From Buddleja alternifolia (lineage: Eukaryota; Streptophyta; Magnoliopsida; Lamiales; Scrophulariaceae): a stretch of DNA of 64,000 nucleotides. Every line of letters starts with the position of its first letter. Within the stretch, counting starts at the first letter, position 1. Shown here one piece after another: positions 56,480 through 64,000 of this stretch. Under the pieces are notes generated by a model, which saw only the letters and a program-made list of their open reading frames with translations, ran no database searches and was not told where the DNA came from. The stretch spans positions 33,276,814 through 33,340,813 of the forward strand of contig CM033392.1 of assembly GCA_019426215.1 (NCBI GenBank), written 5' to 3'. Position numbers and translations under genes: made by a program.

Positions 56480-58254
56480 TGTTGAGAATCCTATATTCAT
56501 GCGCAGCGAAAACGATAAAAACATATCCTGATTCACAATTGGATCACTTTTGGGCTTTAATAATTTTTCCATGTTATTTTCAAAAATAAAGCATGAAGAT
56601 GAAATCTAATTTCATCATATTACTAACCTTTCGATTTCGATGAAAGTCTTGATCTTTCGGATAGCAGTAATTCAAAACTCCTGCCCCTAGATATCACGCC
56701 GGAACGAGCTTCAAAAAAAATCCTCCACTTTTAGACCACAATGGCCGACGGCTTCACTAAGGGGAGGAGAGAATATTTTTCTCTTCTTTCTTTGTTGTCA
56801 AGTCTAATTGTGATAGTTAGGTTTTGACTAAACCAGTGATAGGTATTTATAAGGAGTGATGGGCTTGGAATTAACTAATTTCTTGTGCCCATCTAACTCC
56901 CCACATCCGCCTACCACACGCCCCGCCCTATTATTATTGGGCTCAATTGACTTTCAACTCAGTCCAATTATTAATTAGGTCCAATATATTTTAATCCAAT
57001 TAAAATATAATATTAATTAATATTCCTCCATATTAAATAATCTAATTATTTAATAAAAGGGTGAGTATAATAAATAAGTCTATTTATTTATTATAATTAA
57101 TTTATTTCCATTAATCTAATTAATCAAATAAATTAATGCGTTCATAATAAATACATCTAATGATTTATTATTAATTTATATTCATTAATCCAATTAATCA
57201 AATAAATTAATTTGCTCATCAAATAGCAAATTACCTATTTTATGCTTTTGACAATGAAAGAATTCTCTTTGCTCAATTCCTTTTAAGCGTGACTCTTTAG
57301 GTTCGTTTCAATTGGCATTGGGAGGAAACCAATGATGTGAGTGTCACTAAGCCAGTCACGTGGACTCACATCGAAACCCAATTGAAATGAATGGATCAAT
57401 AGAAACATTTAGGTCACAGATACCATGTGAGTATAAGCCCTTCATTGTAACATCCCGATCGAGTGAGAGTCATGTAATATGTCAAACTCACAGGACTCGA
57501 TGTTGTGCTTTAGGGAATCAGTAAGATGAAATTACTGAACAACCCTTATGTACTACACACAAGTTAGTTCTCCTGCTTTGGCCAAAGACTTATAATTTCA
57601 TTTACCTACGATCGCACATGACGTTAACTCGTTACTACCCGAGACAGTGAATCCCCTATTGGCAATCACCGAACAATTGCCACTTGTCCTTCTGAATTGC
57701 ACTTCGAGGTTGATCCCACCAAAGGGTGAAATGGATCTAATTGCTCTAATAACTCGTTCAATGTCACAAGTCCAATCTTCGTGAATCCTCAGGTCTAAGG
57801 TTTACGCACACTACCGCGATCACTAATTCAATCATTGGCTATCCAAGAGTAAATGCCCAAGTGATTGAATTATGGTGAGCCATGTTCAAATGTGTCAGTT
57901 CCATTGACATATCTATGACCAAGCTCACCATCCAAAGTGACCGAATGACACTCCTTGTCAAAGCTTGCGTCACAGAAGTTTGGTCTTAATGCCCAATTAA
58001 GACTCATCGACTTGCGAACTCTGGTTTAAGTAAACGAAGAAACGATACTTTTAGTGTCCGTTTTCTCAGACCATTGAGGAGTAAAAGCTCCCTATTGATT
58101 ACATTGGACTTATTTGTTCAATACTTATATTAATGACATCAAGATAGATATGAACAAAAATTATGCCTTTATTAATGAATAAGAGTTTGTACAACATAAA
58201 TGTAATGCCCTAATAATCTAATTCCTCTATGGCATGGAGGGCATAATCCTAACA
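56480..58254 (-). repeat. 5' LTR of Copia (-)
   Basis: 1775 bp, TGTTAGGATTATGCC...GATTCTCAACA on the minus strand. CCTTATAAATACC near 56850 is the likely TATA box. Confidence 0.9.
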
Positions 58255-58668
58255 AGAGAAGAAGTAATTAAGTACCTATATTTTTTTGTAATTGAATATT
58301 AAATATGTTTATAGAAGCTGTAAGCATTAATACTTCAATCTGTATGAAATCTACAACTTAATCTGCATAAGATAACATAATTAACCTTAAATGGGAAGTG
58401 AGGTGGTTGAGTTGCAAAATATTTTAAGTAGAAAGAGTATCTTAATTTCAAGTCTAAGAAAATAGAGTGATCCATGATCGAGTTAGCTGCAAATTCATAG
58501 AATAAAAGTTAGGTAAATAGAGCCAGATTTCTTTTATATAATACATTTGGGAACACCAAAAAATAGTGCCAAATTGCAATTGTTTTAATCTGTATATTTC
58601 CATCCTACAGTGCAAATTAAATGGGCCATTTTGTTTTTCCACCAATAAAAATTAGCTAGTGTAAGATG
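58255..58668. other. Spacer with no recognisable feature
   Basis: AT-rich intergenic sequence; nothing supported. Confidence 0.4.
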
Positions 58669-58820
58669 TTGAAATTCTATGGTGGACCGAGATCATTGGT
58701 CCCGATTCACTTTTCACCATTGGATTTGGGGTAATTTTGTAAATTATCCCTCTATTGTGGGATCCAATTGTGAAAAGTGGACCGAGACCAATGGTCTCGA
58801 TCCACCGTAGAATCACCAGA
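58669..58820. mobile_element. MITE, 152 bp, hairpin, 9-bp target duplication
   Basis: Perfect 9-bp TGTAAGATG at 58660-58668 and 58821-58829. Arms of about 52 bp pair nearly throughout (ATTCTATGGTGGACCGAGA with its complement), loop about 40 bp. The duplication length fits a Mutator-type MITE. Confidence 0.85.
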
Positions 58821-58829
58821 TGTAAGATG

Positions 58830-59518
58830 CTCTATGCATGCATGGGGTCCAGTTCAAAGTCTCAATTCTTCACATTTGTGACCCCAATCTTCCACCTCTT
58901 TCTAGATGACCGCTAATTAATAGGAGCATCAACTGTAACAATAAACTTATAAAACAATGAAATTCAACCATAACGACATTAATCATTGCTCTTATTAGTT
59001 AAATGATTTCATGATTTGTGTTTCCTCTTCTTTTTTGGCTTAGAACTGCAATTGATAGATATATTTCCATAGGTATTCATCCAGGTTAGAGCACACAAAA
59101 ATTAACATCCACGGGACTAAAACACTAGGAATGGATGATAACATGCTATTTCTTTTTTCCAAGAATTTCCGGGTATTGACCAATTAGGGTTTTAACATTC
59201 AAAACACTAACTTTATTAAAAGCAAAACTAGGAAACAAATTTACACGTACTATGAATTTGGTGTTTAATTAGTTAGTGGACTACCTTTTATATTAATTAC
59301 GATATCAGATAATTATTATCAATATTGTACCTTAACAATTATAATTAACGCAAACAAAACTATGATAAACTTTTTATAATATCAAGATAATTATGAGTTT
59401 AATAGAATATAAATGACCTACAAAAAGGAACAATTTTCTTAATATTGTAGTCTCATATTCGAAGAGGGAGAATATTCTTCATTTTTTTCAGCCAAGCAAA
59501 CCTAACAATCACAAGTAG
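58830..59518. other. Spacer with no recognisable feature
   Basis: AT-rich intergenic sequence; no ORF or repeat I can assign. Confidence 0.4.
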
Positions 59519-59532
59519 AAAGTGTGATGGCA

Positions 59533-59721
59533 CCAACAAGGTTTAGCACAGTTGGTAGATAGCTGGATTTCTTAAGCATGCTGTCCAGGGTTCGATCCTT
59601 GGCCGTCTGTATGGGAAAAACTTTGTTGGGAGAGGCAAAGCCCACTTCGATGATCTCTACACCTCAAAGGAATTAATTTCCGGCTTCCGGCGGGGAAAAC
59701 CCTTGATATAAAAAAAAAGGA
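59533..59721 (+). mobile_element. tRNA-derived SINE, 189 bp
   Basis: A-box-like TAGCACAGTTGG near 59544 and B box GGTTCGATCC near 59590, then a tRNA-unrelated part and an A-rich tail. Target duplication AAAGTGTGATGGCA (59519-59532) and AAAGTGTGATAGCA (59722-59735), 13 of 14. A different SINE family from 12985-13164. Confidence 0.88.
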
Positions 59722-59797
59722 AAAGTGTGATAGCAATTAATATACTTTACTTTATATGTTAATTGAATACAATAGAGAAAGGTATACATATATATTT

Positions 59798-60725
59798 GGA
59801 AAAATTGCAAATTTGGTACCGTAGGATAAGACAAGTTCCCAAATGATACCACATTTTTGGTACCAAAAATGCTTTTTTTTTTCTCACTTTGGGTACCACC
59901 GTTAATAACTTGACGGATTTTGACATGTGCACGACACATGTCCGTTAACTTTTGGTTTTTGGGGGAAAATATACCGTTTGAGACTGATTTGGAGGGAAAT
60001 ACACTGTCAAATGGGTCAGATTTGACCAATTTAACTTTTTAAGGCCATTTTTTGTGGTTTTGCTAATTTGAGATAAAAAATTTCGCAATAATACAAGAGA
60101 ATTGGAGAAGCAAATTGTTCCAAATAGGGCAAACGAAATTGGTGAGCTACAAAATGAAATTGATGAGCTACGAAATAGGCTCATCAATTCGCAGAAGAGA
60201 GAAAAAATAAGGCGACGTTTGTTTCTTGTAAGACTATATCTCAAAAACATCCAACAAATGATACAAAGAAACACTGCTACAAGAAACAAATGTCGCCTTA
60301 TTTTTCCTCTCTTCTGCAAATTAATGAGCCTATTTCGTAGCTCATCAATTTCATTTTGTAGCTCACCAATTTTATTTGTCCTATTTGGAACAATTTGATT
60401 TTTCAATTCTCTTGTATTGTTGCGGAAAATTTATCTCAAATGAGCAAAACCACAAAAAATGGCCTGAAAAAGTTAAATTGGTCAAATTTGACTCATTTGA
60501 CCGTGTATTTCCCTCCAAATCAGCCCCAAACGGTATATTTTCCCCCAAAAAATCAAAAGTTAACGGACATGTGCCGTGCACATGTCAAAATCCGTCAAGT
60601 TACTAACGGTGGTACCCAAAGTGAGAAAAAAAAAACATTTTTGGTACCAAAATTGAAAAAATTAAAAAGCGTAGTACTATTTACGAACTTACCTTATCCT
60701 ACGATATCAAATTTGCAATTTTTCC
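59798..60725. mobile_element. Near-perfect palindromic Mutator-like element, 928 bp
   Basis: Ends GGAAAAATTGCAAATTTGG and its complement, with a perfect 9-bp duplication TATATATTT (59789-59797, 60726-60734). The inverted arms fill almost the whole element and meet near 60255. Both strands therefore encode nearly the same peptide, with GELQNEIDELRNRLIN on the + strand (frame from 60102) and on the minus strand (frame from 60406). The coiled-coil-like peptide may come from a captured gene fragment. Confidence 0.9.
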
Positions 60726-60847
60726 TATATATTTCGAAGAAACTTCAAGTGCAAATCAAGGAATATCAATCTGTAATGATAGGTTCTTAATCAAGTGTGA
60801 TTGATTATTAAATACAAACGTACCTAATCATGTTTGGCAAGTGGCGG

Positions 60848-61312
60848 TTGTTAGGCTTTACGTGGGGAAGTAATAAAGTCAACTTTTTGGACTCTTATAT
60901 TCCATGGACAAATATGGAATATATATATATATATATATAAAATTGACGCTGTTTGCACATTAGGCCCTACATTAACTGTTATAATATGTCTTAAAATCCT
61001 AAACCCAAAATTATGCAATAAGTTCATTATCAAAAAGACCAGTTCTAAGGGCTGCAGTAACACGCGTTGAGCTCGCTTCGACGAAGGATATCCAGGGGGT
61101 GCAGCCCCTACGGTACGGTACACGTGTATTTTAAGGAAAAAAGTCAGGGGCTAGGTTTTAGTTCAGTGCTTTTGACATTTATTGTAATTTATACCTCTTT
61201 TATCAATAGTAAAATATTCTCTCCTCTATTGTGAATGTAGACAATTGCCGAACCACATAAATTCTTGTGTCTTTAATCTTTATGCTCTTATTTCGTGAAT
61301 TGTCATCACATT
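60848..61312 (+). mobile_element. LTR-like remnant
   Basis: Starts TGTTAGGC. It contains a GAGCTCGCTTCGACGA word and a 'gccgaaccacataaattc' tail of the kind seen near the 3' end of Copia LTRs (compare 24650-24670). No matching partner, primer site or target duplication, so limits are uncertain. Confidence 0.35.
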
Positions 61313-61669
61313 AACCCTTATCAATGGAGAAAAAACCAAACATGTCACTATTAATTTACTTGGAGTAATCATTCAATTCGTTCATTCATTATAAACCACT
61401 AGTTTTTATATCCCAACACAATTTTATGGATTGAAAATCTTGTGTTTAAGTATGATACATGCTATAAGATTATACGTACATTGGTTTAAGTTTATGATTC
61501 TTAGAATCTACTTTTCTTTTTCGATGTCTTTTCTGGATTATGCATATGAACCAAAATAAATGTCATATAACAGCTGATCAGAAGTGAATATTTTTCTTTT
61601 TTGGTATTTATTAATTTTTTTCCCCTTAATTGTAATCTTTTTTTTTTTAATACAAAATGGGGGGATTAC

Positions 61670-62510
61670 CCAAAGAGTTTTAACCCGACAAACCCGGGTT
61701 TATAGTTATAATATGGGGCTAAGTATGACCATTGTGGTCATCTTGGAGAGCTTGATGGATGTCTGCATCCGGTGTGTCCATATAGCTCAGACGCTTATTC
61801 AAGCATTTCTTGGCTAACTCGTCTGCCACGCGGTTAGCCTTTCTCCACACATATTATATGGAAACATCCCAGTTGCATCTCTTAATGCTTCGAATTTGCT
61901 CAATGACGTCAAAATGGTGATGTGCTGTGGAGGCGTCCACAATGCTTTTGATAGCTACTTGGTAGTCAGATTCAAGCACTACATGTTTCTTTCCCATAGC
62001 CCAAGCCATCTCGAGTCCTTTATGAATGGCATGCATCTCAGCCTCCAACGGGGAACATGGATCGATACTCCAACTGAAGCCCCTAATCCACGTCCCATTC
62101 TCATCCCGCATTAGTCCCCCAATGCCAACTTTGTGCCTATTTTTGTGTGTGTCCAATGTGATGGCGGCATCGACGTTAACTTTGTGGTACCCATGCATTG
62201 GCTTTGACCAGCCCGTCTGTATATGCAATTGCATCACGTCCGGGTCTAGCTTGGCCAATCTTAAATTACCGTCTATTCGTTTACGTAGCGCATTTATCCC
62301 AATATCATCGGTATGCTCCCGAGTGCTATGTATCACCTCATTGCGCACCTGCCAAAAGAAATTAACCAATTCAGTAAAAACTACCGACCAATTTTCACAC
62401 CATACGTACCTGTTGGCTGCATGCGAGAGGTTTCAATCCACCCACGTAGTGTGGGTTCCGGAGAAAAAATGTGTCATATACCGCGGCTGGACTAAAAATG
62501 ACCTTAGTCC
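61670..62510 (-). pseudogene. LINE zf-RVT tail and RNase H-like domain
   Basis: 62369-61854 encodes VNFFWQVRNEVIHSTREH, then the RNase H-like core VNVDAAITL...GIGGLMRDENGTWI, PLEAEMHAIHKGLEMAW, VVLESDYQVAIKSIVDAS. After a stop at 61854 the reading continues in pieces to the family-typical ending near 61680. Confidence 0.8.
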
Positions 62511-62512
62511 TT

Positions 62513-63990
62513 TCATCCATGCACAGTCAAGCACATCATGGAGATTTGTTTCCGGCTCTTTACCACATAATCACCGTGTATCCGAATCCACAATTTCCGG
62601 GCACAGAGTTGTGAATTAGTGATTAATTTTCCGTGTCGCAGCAACCAAAGAAGCATTTGTCTTCGATACGCGCCTTGGCCCTTCCACATCCGCTGCCAAT
62701 ATTTTTCCTCTCCCGTATTTGGTATGGTACTTCCTAAGAGGACTTCGTAGGTGCTACGACAACTATAAATGCCATCGGGGGAGTATTGCCACCTCGGGGT
62801 ATCCTCTTCTCTCGCATTGTGGTCTAGATCAAAGGTGAGTAGTGCCATGCGAATGTTTTCCGGAAGTGGTCCAATTGTCTCCCAGTCCCATCCAACTCCC
62901 GCCCGCCAGTAACTTGAGATTGTTCGGGTCATCAACTCACTAGAGATGTGTTGTTGTACTTGTGAGGCGAGGGTGCCCACTCCAAGCCAACAATCACACC
63001 AAAAGCTAATTTTATTTCCATTCCCCACTATCCAAGTAGTCCCTTCTCGTAGTAAGGGCATCGTACTGAGAATGCTTTTCCATGTATACGATGTCGTACC
63101 TCGTGAACGAGCACGGCGATGCATGAGGTATTTATACTTGAGGACTTGTACCCAAAGACTCGGTGCATTGTTCATAATCTGCCACCCCAATTTTCCTAGC
63201 AACGCCGTATTGTGGAGACGCATTTTCTTAAGGCCCAGATCTCTGTGATTCTTTGGCTTACAAAAAATATCCCACTTTATCATGTGCATTTTCCTAGCCA
63301 TATATGTGCCTCCCCAAAGAAACTGACGGTTTGCTTTGTCCATTTCATCACATATTCCCATAGGTATTTGTGAGGTTTGCATATGGTATGCCGGAATGGA
63401 TTCCGTAACCGCTTTAATCAAAGTTGTTCTGCCAGCCAGGGATAAGTTCTTACATTTCCATCCTTTAAATCATCCCTTAATTCGGTGCACTAAGAATTTG
63501 AAATCTTTGCGAAGAACTCGCCCGTAGTTTAACGGCACTCCAAGGTACCGTCCTAGGTTGTCAGTGGCTACTAATTGCGTTCTTCGAAGAATACATTGCT
63601 TAGTTTCCATGCTTACATTCCTAGAAAAGCAGATTCGCGATTTCTCACTGTTAATCGCCTGACCCGAAAGATGGCAGTATTTGGCCAAAGTCTCCATTGC
63701 CGTCTTGAGTTGTTGCTTGCTGGCTTCTCCAAACAAAAGGAGATCGTCCGCAAACATGAGGTGGGATATTCTCGGACCATCCCGGGGCGTGGGGACTGGT
63801 CTCCAAGCTTTCCGGGCTACATCTATATCAATGAGGATACCTAGTTTCTACACACAGAATACAAACAAATAAGGCGAAAGTGGGGCCCCTTGTCTTAGAC
63901 CTCGCTTTGGAACGAACCATTCCGTCACTTCCCCGTTCCATAGAAGGGACAGGTATTCTTTCGTGGTACATTCCATAATGAGCTTGGTCC
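62513..63990 (-). pseudogene. LINE reverse transcriptase, C-terminal half
   Basis: 63757-63470 has the catalytic FADD (MFADDLLLFGEAS), SGQAINSEKSRICFS and GRYLGVPLNYG. After a break near 63430-63470, 63421-62513 (302 codons) runs from SIPAYHMQTSQIP through QFLWGG...W and SYTWKSIL...W.VGNGNKISFWCDCWL to the region before the zinc knuckle. Upstream RT motifs continue in broken frames to the window edge. Confidence 0.82.
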
Positions 63991-64000
63991 AAGTCGCGGG

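Larger units (their letters stand above)
48747..58254 (-). mobile_element. Full-length Ty1/Copia retrotransposon (family A), 9508 bp
   Basis: 5' LTR 56480-58254, primer site 56465-56478, leader with the same three stem-loops, gag-pol 54452-50544, purine tract 50523-50534, 3' LTR 48747-50522. Same family as 33588-45644 but in the opposite orientation and without nested inserts. I found no matching 5-bp target duplication; the left terminus is mutated (AATTG for TGTTG). The reading frames are less decayed than in the + copy but still broken. Confidence 0.92.
61638..64000 (-). mobile_element. LINE running off the right edge
   Basis: T11 at 61638-61648 is the poly(A) tail of a minus-strand element, whose 5' part lies beyond the window. 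It carries RT, zf-RVT region and RNase H-like end. Its C-terminus ends TINPG(F/L)..., as in the 435-bp fragment at 16010-16444, so both are one family. Confidence 0.82.

Noticed and set aside
59540..59610. A tRNA gene
   Set aside because: Same reason: it is the promoter head of a SINE with flanking duplication.
60102..60398. Open frames on both strands (98 and 153 codons) as genes
   Set aside because: They arise from the palindrome of a transposon. The peptide is repeated on both strands and lacks a gene structure.

Overview
The window looks like nuclear DNA of a flowering plant, probably a eudicot. It is AT-rich and holds one intron-containing gene. Almost everything else is plant transposable elements: Ty1/Copia LTR elements primed by initiator tRNA-Met, L1-type LINEs, tRNA-derived SINEs and Mutator-like inverted-repeat elements with 9-bp target duplications. 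I saw no bacterial genes, CRISPR, rRNA or free-standing tRNA genes, and the species cannot be named from this.

Region by region. Bases 1-1127 are the end of a Sirevirus-like LTR. Bases about 1185-1515 hold a decayed coding fragment. The single host gene runs on the + strand from a 5' UTR near 2500 to a stop at 12115. It has a 1.87-kb leader intron and six coding exons that join in frame to a 449-aa plant protein ending in a WxxL (ATG8-interaction-like) motif. Its 5.25-kb second intron carries an inverted-repeat DNA element with a gag-only LTR retrotransposon inside it. From 12.6 to 15.7 kb there are Mutator-like elements, one carrying a SINE and a MITE. From 16 to 24.3 kb a minus-strand LINE is cut into three pieces by two solo LTRs, one of which contains a third solo LTR. 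From 24.4 to 28 kb there is a small non-autonomous LTR element and another Sirevirus-like solo LTR. From 28.1 to 30.9 kb there is a second LINE, and at 31.3-32.7 kb a 1.4-kb Mutator-like element.

From 33.6 to 58.3 kb two long Copia elements of one family lie tail to tail: 33588-45644 (+) and 48747-58254 (-). Both have decayed gag-pol. The first carries a nested solo LTR and a short foreign insertion in its 5' LTR. From 58.3 to 64 kb there are a MITE, a SINE, a 928-bp near-perfect palindrome and a third LINE that runs off the window.

How it fits together: the only functional gene I can support is the 449-aa protein. The rest is layered transposition whose order can be read from target duplications and interrupted reading frames. 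The least expected signal is a set of three evenly spaced stem-loops in the leader of both Copia copies. They present the same roughly 20-nt loop, and one stem shows a paired substitution, which points to a functional retrotransposon RNA structure.
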